Positions 16,731-25,727 of a stretch of 64,000 bases of DNA are shown one piece after another. The translations under genes were made by a program, and so were the position numbers. The notes below the pieces were generated by a model, which was given only the letters and a program-made list of their open reading frames with translations, searched no databases and was not told where the DNA came from. Each line of letters opens with the position of its first letter. Within the stretch, counting starts at the first letter, position 1. The DNA comes from JAZKAR01 sp040389065 (GTDB taxonomy: Bacteria > Pseudomonadota > Gammaproteobacteria > Burkholderiales > Casimicrobiaceae), in assembly GCA_040389065.1 (NCBI GenBank), contig JAZKAR010000008.1, positions 1 to 64,000 on the forward strand. The letters are read 5' to 3'.

Positions 16731-18047
16731 ATGACTTCAGTTACATTTTGTTTACATCCACGTTGGATTATTCCTGTTGAGCCCGCAGAAACGGTGTTAG
16801 AAAATACTGCATTGGTGGTGAAGGAGGGTGCTATACACGAACTTCTTCCTTCTGATGAAGCACGCCAGAAATATGCAATGTTTGAACATATTACGTTACC
16901 AACTCATGTGCTTTTTCCTGGTTTTGTGAATACGCATGGTCATTCTGCAATGGCTCTATTACGAGGTATTGCAGATGATTTAGCGTTAATGGAATGGTTA
17001 AATGAGCATATTTGGCCTGCAGAAAAAAAACATGTGAGTGATGATTTTGTATTCGATGGCAGCTTATTGGCCATGAGTGAAATGCTGCGAGGTGGAACCA
17101 CAACCATTAATGATATGTATTTTCATCATGAAGCAGTTGCACGGGCTGGTTTAGCGGCGCATATGCGTACTGTGGTAGGTTGTTCTATTTTGGAGTTTCC
17201 TACCCCTTATGCCGCAAATGCACAAGAATATATTAGTAAAGCCATTCATGCCCACGAGCAATTTAAAGGTGAAGCACTCATACGCTTTACGTTAGCGCCT
17301 CATGCACCATATACCGTATCGGATGAAACATTTCAAAGAGTTACGCAATTAGCAGAAGAGTTAGATTGTGGAATTCATTGCCATCTACATGAAACATTGC
17401 ACGAGGTAGAAGAAAGTGTTCAGCAATATGGGGTTCGCCCTCTTGAGCGGTTGCAAAAGCTTGGTTTTTTATCTGAGCGTTTAATTGCTGCACATGGAGT
17501 GCATTTAAATGAACATGAAATAGAGGTATTGGCGCGCCATCGTGTTTCTGTGGCGCATAACCCTACCTCTAATCTTAAGTTAGCCTCAGGCATTGCCCCG
17601 ATTACAGCGTTGAGAGCGATGAATGTAAACGTGGGTATCGGTACCGATAGCGCTGCAAGTAATAATAAATTAGATATGTTGGCTGAAGCGCGATTAAGTG
17701 CGCTGTTAGCTAAGGTTCAAGCCAATCAGCCTAAGGCGATTCCTGCAATGGAAGCGTTGGAGATGGCAACCCTGGGGGGCGCGAAGGCCTTAAAGTTAGA
17801 CCATCTGATTGGAAGCCTTAAAGCAGGTAAGCGTGCTGATTTAGTTGCCATTGATTTTTCAGAACTCACTACACAGCCTTGTTTTGATCCGATTTCTCAG
17901 CTTATTTATGCTGCAGATCGTAGCCAAATTACGCATGTATGGGTAGATGGTAAAGCCGTGGTAGATCAGAAAAATGTGATATCGATTGATCAACACGAAG
18001 TACGTGCAAAGACGGCGTGGTGGCATCAAAAAATAATCGCAAACTAA
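16731..18047 (+). CDS. mtaD: Amidohydrolase of the MtaD / TRZ-ATZ family (methylthioadenosine/S-adenosylhomocysteine deaminase-like)
   Basis: Metal-dependent deaminase, 438 residues, of the family that deaminates S-adenosylhomocysteine or 5'-methylthioadenosine and includes triazine hydrolases. Metal ligands appear in GFVNTHGHSAM, HCHLHETLHEV, AAHGVHL and IGTDSAASNN, and WPAEKKHV is a family signature. Proteobacterial versions are often placed before ubiG, where they may recycle the methyltransferase by-product; ubiG is not here. The exact substrate cannot be read from sequence. A MITE-like inverted repeat begins 6 bases after its stop. Confidence 0.85.
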   Translation: MTSVTFCLHPRWIIPVEPAETVLENTALVVKEGAIHELLPSDEARQKYAMFEHITLPTHVLFPGFVNTHGHSAMALLRGIADDLALMEWLNEHIWPAEKKHVSDDFVFDGSLLAMSEMLRGGTTTINDMYFHHEAVARAGLAAHMRTVVGCSILEFPTPYAANAQEYISKAIHAHEQFKGEALIRFTLAPHAPYTVSDETFQRVTQLAEELDCGIHCHLHETLHEVEESVQQYGVRPLERLQKLGFLSERLIAAHGVHLNEHEIEVLARHRVSVAHNPTSNLKLASGIAPITALRAMNVNVGIGTDSAASNNKLDMLAEARLSALLAKVQANQPKAIPAMEALEMATLGGAKALKLDHLIGSLKAGKRADLVAIDFSELTTQPCFDPISQLIYAADRSQITHVWVDGKAVVDQKNVISIDQHEVRAKTAWWHQKIIAN

Positions 18048-18052
18048 TATTC

Positions 18053-18148
18053 TTAGAAGTTACGCAGTTAATCTTATATCAGGCGCATAGCAACGCAGAC
18101 AGTACAACGTAGCCCACATGTCGAGAGAGCCAGCTGCGTAACTTCTAA
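18053..18148. repeat. 96-bp MITE-like element with perfect 15-bp terminal inverted repeats
   Basis: TTAGAAGTTACGCAG at 18053-18067 is the exact reverse complement of CTGCGTAACTTCTAA at 18134-18148. The 66 bases between them hold no gene. The element lies directly after the amidohydrolase gene and could serve as a terminator-like hairpin or be a non-autonomous insertion. I see no clear target-site duplication. Confidence 0.65.
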
Positions 18149-18243
18149 AATTTTGAGAAAAAATCTTGACCGATCTTATAATCACATTCATATCTTGTTT
18201 AATATAAGTGTTTGTAAGTAAATTTGATTTGGCGGAAAGATAC

Positions 18244-18945
18244 ATGCAAAAATTTTTAAAAAATAATGTTGTTTTAGTGCTTGGTATCAGTTTGCCTTTG
18301 TTATTAGTCATTATTTTTTTGTTGGCGACCACGCTGCCTAAGTTTTTTGTAGCTGACCCTACCTATGATTTTATTTTTTCTGATGGAAAATATGGCAGCG
18401 CTGAGTTCACGGTAGTGAATCATAAATTGCATATGCGGGTAGCGTCTTCACGCTCAACGCCAGAATTTTCAATACCGCATCTTTACCGTTATCGCGCAGC
18501 AACAGGCACCGTGCAAGAAGTTACGTTTGTGCCGCCTGATTTATCAAAACAAAAATTCTTACCTTCATCCTATGATAATCATATCAATACTAATGTAGTG
18601 GTTCCACTTGACCCAACTAAACTGCCGTCTGACGAGCAAATAGATAAAACCTCTAACGCTATTACAAGAATAAACCAAACGCGTGTGGAGCCACCTCAAT
18701 TGATTCTGATTGCAGAGTTAGCTGATAGTACAATCAGTAAGGATGACGTTGCACCTGATGGATATCGGTTTCAAAGAGGAGGGTATGGTTATGAAGGAAG
18801 CGGTGGTTTATTGATCCATCATGGCTCCTACAGGGAGCGCGAGTCAGTGCTTATCAAACAAGGAAAAGTGGTTCCGGTAAGCTATAACAGCGCTAGCGAG
18901 GCGTCTAATCACACGCCAACGTTTATTGGATGGATTACTCCATGA
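18244..18945 (+). CDS. Membrane-anchored protein of unknown function, partner of DUF2157 protein
   Basis: Protein of 233 residues with one N-terminal membrane segment (about residues 9-31, VVLVLGISLPLLLVIIFLL) and a soluble, probably periplasmic domain. Strings such as YDFIFSDGKYG and PHLYRYRA suggest the kind of protein often encoded with DUF2157 membrane proteins, but I do not recognise the family firmly. The start at 18244 has GGAAAG upstream. Its stop codon overlaps the next start as ATGA, so the two are translationally coupled and probably form a complex. Confidence 0.65.
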   Translation: MQKFLKNNVVLVLGISLPLLLVIIFLLATTLPKFFVADPTYDFIFSDGKYGSAEFTVVNHKLHMRVASSRSTPEFSIPHLYRYRAATGTVQEVTFVPPDLSKQKFLPSSYDNHINTNVVVPLDPTKLPSDEQIDKTSNAITRINQTRVEPPQLILIAELADSTISKDDVAPDGYRFQRGGYGYEGSGGLLIHHGSYRERESVLIKQGKVVPVSYNSASEASNHTPTFIGWITP

Positions 18946-19892
18946 TATCAAAAGAAGAAGCAACGGCTCAGATCGTTACCTTGGCTCGTACCCATAGCAT
19001 CACGCTTGAAGAACTCGCGTCAGCGCTAGGGCGGCAAGAAATTGATGCTAATAAAAAAGATGCGTTTACATTAACGCAAGTGTTCTCCTATTTAGGGGGG
19101 ATTTTTATATTAGCAGGGTTAAGTACTTATATTGGGCTTGCCTGGAGTCATTTAAATACAGCTGCACGTATTGTGGTTACGCTAGGGCCAGGAATCGTAT
19201 GTCTTATCTTAGCGATCGTATCTGCCATGCAGCAACGACGCGAGAAGAATGTTACGGTTTTAGTGGTGTTGTCTGCCATCTTTCAAACGATTGGGCTTTT
19301 TACCACAGCACATGAGTTTTCTACCGGCGGCGGCGATGTTAGGGTTGCCATGCTGGCTATTTTTGGAATACTAGGCTTTCAATATGGGCTGCTTTTTTTC
19401 AAGTACACGAGAACGTCACTTTTATTTTTCGCGATTTATTTCGGACTCGCAGCTTTTGTTAATCTATGTGATTTAGTCCATATTCCTCGACGATTAACCG
19501 AAGTTATTTTTGGCGCTAGCGTACTGGCGCTAAGTTATGGCATACAACGAACACCTTACAATAGCATTTGCGGGTTCGGCTATTTTGTAGGAAGTATTAC
19601 ACTGTTATGGACAGCGTTTGATTTACTCAAAAATACGCCTTTTGAAATACTATATTTGGGGATTGCCTGTTTCATGCTCTATGTGAGTACCATTGTTCGC
19701 AGCCGATCAATTCTTATTACCAGCACCATCGTTATATTTTCTTATATTAGTTATTTTACGAGTCAGCATTTTGTTGATTCGATGGGTTGGCCAATCTGCT
19801 TGATCTTATTAGGATGCGTCTTTTTTGGAATCAGCAATTTTGCGCTTAAACTGAATAAGCATTTTAAGAGCGCTGATATAGCAGATTATTAA
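18942..19892 (+). CDS. DUF2157 polytopic membrane protein
   Basis: The 316-residue protein has an N-terminal cytoplasmic helix region (about 1-45, EEATAQIVTLARTH...LEELASAL) and about 9-10 membrane helices beginning at FSYLGGIFILAGLSTYIGLAWSHL. This N-terminal pattern followed by a first helix rich in Gly is characteristic of DUF2157, a family without a defined function. The ATG at 18942 overlaps the preceding stop; an ATG at 18930 is less likely. No polar active-site motif is visible in the helices. Confidence 0.75.
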   Translation: MISKEEATAQIVTLARTHSITLEELASALGRQEIDANKKDAFTLTQVFSYLGGIFILAGLSTYIGLAWSHLNTAARIVVTLGPGIVCLILAIVSAMQQRREKNVTVLVVLSAIFQTIGLFTTAHEFSTGGGDVRVAMLAIFGILGFQYGLLFFKYTRTSLLFFAIYFGLAAFVNLCDLVHIPRRLTEVIFGASVLALSYGIQRTPYNSICGFGYFVGSITLLWTAFDLLKNTPFEILYLGIACFMLYVSTIVRSRSILITSTIVIFSYISYFTSQHFVDSMGWPICLILLGCVFFGISNFALKLNKHFKSADIADY

Positions 19893-19999
19893 AGCAGCTT
19901 ATTAAAATTAGAGGTTTACAGATTGAAAAGATAAGCCCTTTGTGTGTGTTGGCAATTTGCTGCATCCAAGTCATCACTGTCTATTGCACATAATACCCA

Positions 20000-21562
20000 A
20001 TGAAAATATTTATGAGTACTGATCAGAATCAAATAATTTACGATGTCATTATTTCTGGCGCTGGCCCGGTAGGGCTTTTCTTGGCCTGTGAGCTGGCCTT
20101 AGCCAAATGTTCCGTGCTGATATTAGAAAAGGCAGAAACCTCGCACTCGCCCTTAAAGCAATTTCCTTTCGGAATACGCGGGCTTTCAGCGCCTACGATT
20201 GAAGCGCTTTACCGGCGTGGTTTATTAAACGAGCTTGAGGTACATAAACGCCTTAAAAACCCGCATGCTGCCTCAACTTCTGGGCAAGGGTTACAGACTC
20301 CAGCCCAGCGCCAAGGAGGGCATTTTGCTGGCATTCCATTTAGCTTCAGCAATATTGATACTTCGCAATGGCACTATCGCTTGCCAAGTTCTACCGACAC
20401 GCATCTGTTGTCTGAAATGCAGGAAATTGAAACGGTGCTGACCCGTCGCGCAGAAGCGTTAGGCGTAAAAATTAACCGCGGATTTGCTACTACCGGTTTT
20501 CATCAAACCGAAGATGCGGTAACTATTCAGGCAGGTGATCAATTTTTTCAAAGTAAATGGCTGGTAGGGTGCGATGGAAGCCGAAGCGTAGTTCGTAAGG
20601 CAGGCGGTTTTGAATTTGCAGGTACAGAGCCAGAATTTACTGGCTACTCTGTTCAGATTGATATTGCTGATCAGGAAAAACTTAAGCCAGGCCGAAACTT
20701 GACCTCTACGGGCATGTACTTTCAATCGCAGCCAGGTTACTTGGTAATGCTGGAATTTGATGGCGGGGCAGCTCATCATCATGCAAAGCCAGCAACGCTT
20801 GAACATATTCAGCAGGTGCTGCGCCGTATCTCCAACACCGATGTTACGATCAGCGCCTTGCATATCGTAACGACGTGGACAGACCGAGCGCGGCAAGTTA
20901 CAACTTACCGTAACGGACGGGTGTTTTTAGCTGGCGATGCCGCGCATATTCATGCGCCATTGGGAGGCCAAGGTCTAAACCTTGGGCTAGGCGATGCTAT
21001 GAACTTAGGCTGGAAGCTCGCTGCAACTATCCACCAGAACGCTCCAGAAGGCTTGTTGGATAGTTATACGACTGAACGGCACCCAGTGGGGGCGCAAGTG
21101 TTGGATTGGTCACGCGCTCAGGTTACAATCATGAAGCCAGACCCGCATGCCCGTGCGCTAAATGCAATAATGCGCGACCTTATAGAAACGCGCGATGGTG
21201 CTACGTATATTGCAGGAAGGGTGTGGGGTGTTTGCACGCATTACAACTTAGGTGGCGACCACCCTTTAGTAGGCCATAGTGTTCCCAACATTGAGTTAGA
21301 AGACAGCAACAAAATTGGCGAGCGAATGTACGATGGGCAAGGGATATTGCTTGATTTTGATAAGAATGCTTTACTAAAATCGTTGGCAAGTGAATACGGC
21401 AACCAAATAAAGTATGTTTCTGGCCCTACTTCTGGCCCAGCCAAAGAACAATTAGGCTTGAGCGCTTTACTGATACGCCCTGATGGATTCATTGCTTGGG
21501 CTTCTAGCAGCGAACCGAATGAACAATCTTTCAGACAAGCCGCTGCGAACTGGTTTACTTAG
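20000..21562 (+). CDS. FAD-dependent monooxygenase (PheA/TfdB aromatic hydroxylase family)
   Basis: Class A flavoprotein monooxygenase of 520 residues. The dinucleotide motif GAGPVGLFLACELAL is at the start, the GD motif and FAD ribityl site are in VFLAGDAAHIHAPLGGQGLNLGLGDAMNLGWKL (about 309-340), and a thioredoxin-like C-terminal region follows. These enzymes hydroxylate phenols, polyketides or antibiotics such as rifampicin, using NAD(P)H and O2. The substrate cannot be deduced. Another ATG (20012) is possible. It stands just upstream of a glycerate kinase gene and 3 kb from a second member of the same family. Confidence 0.82.
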   Translation: MKIFMSTDQNQIIYDVIISGAGPVGLFLACELALAKCSVLILEKAETSHSPLKQFPFGIRGLSAPTIEALYRRGLLNELEVHKRLKNPHAASTSGQGLQTPAQRQGGHFAGIPFSFSNIDTSQWHYRLPSSTDTHLLSEMQEIETVLTRRAEALGVKINRGFATTGFHQTEDAVTIQAGDQFFQSKWLVGCDGSRSVVRKAGGFEFAGTEPEFTGYSVQIDIADQEKLKPGRNLTSTGMYFQSQPGYLVMLEFDGGAAHHHAKPATLEHIQQVLRRISNTDVTISALHIVTTWTDRARQVTTYRNGRVFLAGDAAHIHAPLGGQGLNLGLGDAMNLGWKLAATIHQNAPEGLLDSYTTERHPVGAQVLDWSRAQVTIMKPDPHARALNAIMRDLIETRDGATYIAGRVWGVCTHYNLGGDHPLVGHSVPNIELEDSNKIGERMYDGQGILLDFDKNALLKSLASEYGNQIKYVSGPTSGPAKEQLGLSALLIRPDGFIAWASSSEPNEQSFRQAAANWFT

Positions 21563-21680
21563 GTTTGCTTAATATAGTGCTAATTTCATCACTAACTTCA
21601 CTTATTTGATGACCAAGAATTGCTGAGCAGCTGTTTAAGTGTTAGTCTAAATTTTCAGCCCTCACATAGATTTCTTATTT

Positions 21681-22949
21681 ATGTACCCACATCTTGAACA
21701 CTATAGTGATCACCTTAGCCAGCTGCGCAATGCTGCGTTAGAGGCCGTTAACCCAGCAACTGCTGTTAAACGTGCGATCTCTCCAAGCGATGTTGAGAGC
21801 GCAGAGCGAATTTTTGTTGTAGGCGCGGGTAAAGCAGGTGTTGCAATGACGCATGCTTTGGCTGAGCTGCTTGGCTCTCGTCTGACAGCTGGAGTCATCA
21901 GCGTTCCCACGTTGCCGCCCTATTCGTTAGAAAACATTAGGTTTATTGAAGGAGGGCACCCAACTCCAACAGAAGGAAGTTTGGCAGCAGGGCAGGCAGT
22001 GGTCAATGTGTTAAGCGATCTTCATTCTAACGATCTCGTCATTGCTCTCATTTCTGGCGGAGGTTCCGCTTTACTTGAGTATCCGCGCCCAGGGTTAAGC
22101 CTGGAGGATTTGCATGGTATGACTCAGATGCTTTTAGGGTGTGGGGCAAATATTCGTGAGATAAACCAGTTGCGTATTTGCCTTTCTCAGCTCAAGGGCG
22201 GTGGCTTACTACGCTTGGCATACCCTGCATCGGTGTTGGCGTTCATTCTTTCTGATGTGGTTGGAAATGATTTGGGCATTATTGCTTCTGGTCTGACGGT
22301 GCCTGCTCCTTTTTCTAGAAAAACAATCGACTCAATTTTGTATAAATACGCGCTGCACAAACAGTTGCCGTTACACGTGCTTCATTATTTAGAGCAACCG
22401 GCAGATGCAGCCGAAGCCTCTCTTCCTATTGCCCCCATACAAAACAGGCTAATTGCATCTAACCGATTAGCTGGCGAGGCTGCTTGCAAAAAAGCCCGCG
22501 AACTAGGTTTTCAAACAAATTTTTTGGGTGACCATTGGCAAGGCGAAGCGCGAGTGGTGGGCAAGAGTTTTGCCAATATGCTGATCGAACAGAAGAGCCA
22601 GGGACCCCAGTGCTTTATAGTAGGCGGCGAGACTACCGTTACGGTAAAAGGGCAGGGTAAAGGCGGGCGCAATCAAGAGCTTGCGTTAGCCGCAGCCATA
22701 GAATTAGCTGGCCATTCTAATATTGTAGTCAGTACGTTTGCTACCGATGGCGTTGATGGGCCTACCGATGCAGCAGGGGCTATTGCTACAGGCAACACCT
22801 TAGAACGTGCTATGCAACATGGGTTAAATGCTGAGCACCATTTGCATGTAAATAATGCGTATCCATTTTTTAATATATTAAATGATTTGATTACCACAGG
22901 GCCAACCGGCACGAATGTAAATGATCTTTTGTTTGGGCTGATTTATTAG
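21681..22949 (+). CDS. gckA: MOFRL-family glycerate 2-kinase / hydroxypyruvate reductase-like
   Basis: The 422 residues contain an N-terminal DUF4147 domain (VGAGKAGVAMTHAL; EGGHPTPTEGSLAAG; ISGGGSALLEYP) and a C-terminal MOFRL domain (GETTVTVKGQGKGGRNQELALAAA; FATDGVDGPTDAAGA). This family phosphorylates D-glycerate to 2-phosphoglycerate in the serine/glyoxylate routes; older annotations call it hydroxypyruvate reductase TtuD. Length is normal. The usual partners (garR, gcl, ttuB) are missing. The gap of 118 bases to the preceding monooxygenase leaves the operon question open. Confidence 0.85.
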   Translation: MYPHLEHYSDHLSQLRNAALEAVNPATAVKRAISPSDVESAERIFVVGAGKAGVAMTHALAELLGSRLTAGVISVPTLPPYSLENIRFIEGGHPTPTEGSLAAGQAVVNVLSDLHSNDLVIALISGGGSALLEYPRPGLSLEDLHGMTQMLLGCGANIREINQLRICLSQLKGGGLLRLAYPASVLAFILSDVVGNDLGIIASGLTVPAPFSRKTIDSILYKYALHKQLPLHVLHYLEQPADAAEASLPIAPIQNRLIASNRLAGEAACKKARELGFQTNFLGDHWQGEARVVGKSFANMLIEQKSQGPQCFIVGGETTVTVKGQGKGGRNQELALAAAIELAGHSNIVVSTFATDGVDGPTDAAGAIATGNTLERAMQHGLNAEHHLHVNNAYPFFNILNDLITTGPTGTNVNDLLFGLIY

Positions 22950-23194
22950 GTTATTTTTGCCTAACTTCTCGAAAATGCAACCTATTCGTAGAGATACGTC
23001 CTTACTTGAACCCGAGAAAAAAATTTATCTGTTAATCCAGTATTGAGCCACTAAGCAGCAGCTATTAATCAATACATTGAAGGCAAATATAAAAATAGCG
23101 AACATTTGGTGAATGAATTAAACGTTGAAGCGCCATATAACGCATCATCAGCTTCAAATAGTGTAAATCGTACCGAATAAGGATCTAGCGATAG

Positions 23195-23674
23195 CTAATC
23201 GATAGGCTCCTCCATCATAGCATTTGCAAACTTTCGCATCAGCCGAACCAGATTATCTACGTCATCGATAGACCAGGATTGGAAAATCGCTTGCCCCATT
23301 CTATCTCGGGCTTCGTCTAGTGCATTGGTCATCGCCTTACCTTTATGAGTGACAATCGCTTTACGCATGCGTCGGTCATCCCCCATTTGTCTCTCTACCA
23401 ACCCAAGGCTTTCCAATTTTGCAACTTGTCGACTTACTGTAGTGTGATCGCGCCCAGCACGATCAGCCAGTTCTACTATTCCGATTGGGCCAAAGCGTTC
23501 AATGCCTACTAATAAGGGAAATAACGCACGATCTAATGGAATTGCAGCTTCTTTAATCAGCATCTCATCGCGCTTCGGCCGATTCATTACACTGATAATA
23601 TCAAGTAACACCCCATGCAATTCCTTTACTTGCATGCTGATATGTGTATTTTGCACGATTTTTGTTGACACCAT
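23195..23674 (-). CDS. MarR-family transcriptional regulator
   Basis: Winged-helix repressor of 159 residues. The start is placed at 23674 (MVSTKIVQNTH), because upstream codons run into the divergent gene's coding sequence. The helix-turn-helix is GPIGIVELADRAGRDHTTVSRQVAKLESLGLV and the wing contains RQMGDDRRMRKAIVT, where a DRR motif contacts DNA. MarR repressors usually control a divergent gene and respond to phenolic ligands; here the divergent gene is an FAD hydroxylase of phenol-type substrates, which fits well. A palindrome between the two genes is the likely operator. Confidence 0.88.
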   Translation of the reverse strand: MVSTKIVQNTHISMQVKELHGVLLDIISVMNRPKRDEMLIKEAAIPLDRALFPLLVGIERFGPIGIVELADRAGRDHTTVSRQVAKLESLGLVERQMGDDRRMRKAIVTHKGKAMTNALDEARDRMGQAIFQSWSIDDVDNLVRLMRKFANAMMEEPID

Positions 23675-23711
23675 ATTTTCTTTCTGTAATAGTATGTGCA
23701 TATTACACATA
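23665..23711 (+). promoter_or_regulatory. Promoter and MarR-type operator for the divergent FAD monooxygenase
   Basis: TTGACA at 23665-23670, then 16 bases, then TAATAG at 23687-23692 make a sigma-70-like promoter reading toward the monooxygenase. The dyad TATGTG-CATATTA-CACATA at 23693-23711 lies right at the expected transcription start, a position where MarR binding would block the promoter. Confidence 0.55.
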
Positions 23712-23717
23712 TTTGGT

Positions 23718-25220
23718 ATGTTTATGAAAAATTTTGAAACTGAAGTTCTGATTTGTGGAGCAGGAGCAGCAGGTCTTACGCTAGCGATCGATCTGGCTCG
23801 ACGTGGTATTTCCTTTCGCTTGATCGATAAAATGGATAGCCCGTTTATAGGTTCACGGGGTAAAGGCATTCAACCGCGCAGCCAAGAGATTTTCGAAGAC
23901 TTGGGAATTCTCAACCGTCTTGTAGCAGTAGGCGGTATCTATCCGCCGAAACGCCAATACCGAAATGATGGTAGCTATGCTGAGCCGACCATGATAGAAA
24001 ACCCAAATTCAACACCTGCAGAACCTTATCATATCCCGCTACTTGTACCGCAATTTTTGACTGAAGCCGTGATGCGCGAGCGACTTGCCGAATTGGGTTA
24101 TCAACCACAATTTAGTTGCGAATTGCGCGGTTTCGAACAAGACAACGAGGGTGTGGCGGTAAGGATCGCACATAAAGCAGATGAGGAAATATTGCGTGTT
24201 CGCTATCTTATTGGTACAGATGGTGGTCATAGTTTCGTAAGGCAAGCACTCAAGATAGAGTTTCCTGGCAAAACGCTAAGTGTACGTTCAGTTGTTGCTG
24301 ATGTGACATTACGCGGGCTTGAGCGAGATGCATGGCATTGCTTCAATGAAGGCACTATGGAAAAGCTGATCCATCTATGCCCGTTAGCAGGAACTCCCTT
24401 GTTTCAATTACAAGCGCCTGTTCCACTTGAAGGCGATGTTGATTTATCCGCCGATGGGTTAACCAATATGTTGAGCGAGCGAACCGGGCGTAATGATATC
24501 ATAGTGGACACGGTCTCTTGGGCTTCCTCCTATCACATGAACGCACGCCTGGCTGAGCGCTACCGTATTGATCGTGTATTTCTTGCCGGTGATGCTGCAC
24601 ATATTCATCCTCCAACTGGCGGGCAAGGGCTCAATACCAGCATACAAGATGCTTATAATCTGGGCTGGAAACTAGGGGCTGTACTAAGAGGTGCGCCTGA
24701 ATCTCTTCTAGATACCTATGAAGAAGAGCGCCGTCCGATTGCGGAGGGCGTGCTTGCTCTTTCGACAAAGCTGCTCGAAGAGGCAAAGCGCGGCGAAATG
24801 CGGCGGGGACGTGAAGTGCATCAACTTGATTTAGGATATCCAATGTCATCGCTTGTGTTAGACATACCTAAACGTAGCAGCGGTTTGCTGCCAGGGGATC
24901 GTGCTCCTGATGCCATCATTAGCGGTGCAGCAGGCTTGCCGACCAGATTATTTGAACTGTTTAAAGGATCGCACTGGACCCTGATCGGCTACGAGGTTGA
25001 TCGAGCTGACACTGTCGCATCACGCCAAAATCTTCACATTCATACAACCGGTTTACGCGGTGATATTATCGATGATAGAGACTATGTTCGTGATGCTTAT
25101 GGTATTGAGCCTGGTGATTGGGTGCTTGTTCGACCAGATGGCTACATTGGTGCAATCATCTCAAGCGGTAAAAATATAGAGTTGGAAGCCTACATGGAAA
25201 AAGTAGGCCTGACTCTTTAA
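23718..25220 (+). CDS. FAD-dependent monooxygenase (aromatic hydroxylase family)
   Basis: The flavoprotein of about 500 residues begins MFMKNFETEV with the dinucleotide fold ICGAGAAGLTLAIDLARRG. The DG motif is in YLIGTDGGHSFVR and the GD motif in VFLAGDAAHIHPPTGGQGLNTSIQDAYNLGWKLG. A C-terminal thioredoxin-like region ends in DWVLVRPDGYIGA. The ATG at 23718 or 23724 is the start. A longer frame from 23502 runs through the divergent repressor gene and upstream of the promoter, so it is wrong. It resembles rifampicin- and polyketide-type hydroxylases. A MarR repressor is encoded divergently, pointing to induction by an aromatic compound and a detoxifying role. Confidence 0.85.
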   Translation: MFMKNFETEVLICGAGAAGLTLAIDLARRGISFRLIDKMDSPFIGSRGKGIQPRSQEIFEDLGILNRLVAVGGIYPPKRQYRNDGSYAEPTMIENPNSTPAEPYHIPLLVPQFLTEAVMRERLAELGYQPQFSCELRGFEQDNEGVAVRIAHKADEEILRVRYLIGTDGGHSFVRQALKIEFPGKTLSVRSVVADVTLRGLERDAWHCFNEGTMEKLIHLCPLAGTPLFQLQAPVPLEGDVDLSADGLTNMLSERTGRNDIIVDTVSWASSYHMNARLAERYRIDRVFLAGDAAHIHPPTGGQGLNTSIQDAYNLGWKLGAVLRGAPESLLDTYEEERRPIAEGVLALSTKLLEEAKRGEMRRGREVHQLDLGYPMSSLVLDIPKRSSGLLPGDRAPDAIISGAAGLPTRLFELFKGSHWTLIGYEVDRADTVASRQNLHIHTTGLRGDIIDDRDYVRDAYGIEPGDWVLVRPDGYIGAIISSGKNIELEAYMEKVGLTL

Positions 25221-25238
25221 AAGAAGAATAAAAACAGG

Positions 25239-25400
25239 GTTGTGTCGCAAAATTTTAAAAGAAGAGAAATCGAAGACGATTTTAAGTTTTTCTTAAGGAG
25301 TAATGCGGCATGATTTCATTTAATGAGCTTCCCTCAGTTTTTCGTCTTCCAAAGGGTAAGATTTATGCTACCTGTTTTTCGAGATGTAAGTAATATCTGA
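25239..25400 (+). mobile_element. Insertion-sequence end and short transposase-like start, remnant
   Basis: GGGTTGTGTCGCAAAATTTT at about 25238 is close to GGGGTTGTGTCGTAAATATT at 44266, which looks like a shared IS terminus. It is followed by AGGAG and a 27-codon frame from 25310 (MISFNELPSVFRLPKGKIY, then a stop at about 25393) that resembles the beginning of a transposase. The family is uncertain. Confidence 0.4.
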
Positions 25401-25634
25401 AGTCCATACTTCTATGATAATGCCCTGGCTGAAACCATTAATCGCTTATACAAGACTGAGCTTATTTATCGTCGGGGATCATGGCGTAATTTGCAAGCGG
25501 TTGAGATGGCTACTCTGGAATGGGTAGACTGGTTTAACCATCCCAGGTTATTGGATTCTATTGGTAATATTCCACCTGCTGAACTTGAAAAGACGTATTA
25601 TCAACAATTCATGGAACATGCTATATCGGCATGA
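25401..25634 (+). pseudogene. IS3-family transposase OrfB, C-terminal fragment
   Basis: An open frame of 77 codons without a start carries the last part of an IS3-type integrase: YDNALAETINRLYKTELIYR, then WRNLQAVEMATLEWVDWFN, then GNIPPAELEKTYY. The DNALAE with the final catalytic Glu and the NxxRLxxxIGNIPPAE motif are signature parts of OrfB. The rest of orfB and orfA are missing, so it cannot transpose. A matching terminal inverted repeat follows. Confidence 0.85.
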
Positions 25635-25647
25635 TCCAAACTTCTGA

Positions 25648-25673
25648 GTCTCCGGAAAACCCGGGGCGGTTCA
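25648..25673 (+). mobile_element. IS3-family right terminal inverted repeat
   Basis: GTCTCCGGAAAACCCGGGGC followed by GGTTCA, read from the other strand, starts TGAACCGCCCCGGGTTTTCC, typical of many IS3-group ends. It sits 13 bases after the orfB stop, the normal place. Confidence 0.7.
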
Positions 25674-25727
25674 GTCTTTGAGCTTGACAGTAAGCCGCCA
25701 ATCAACTAGACAGATCGAAGAGGAATT

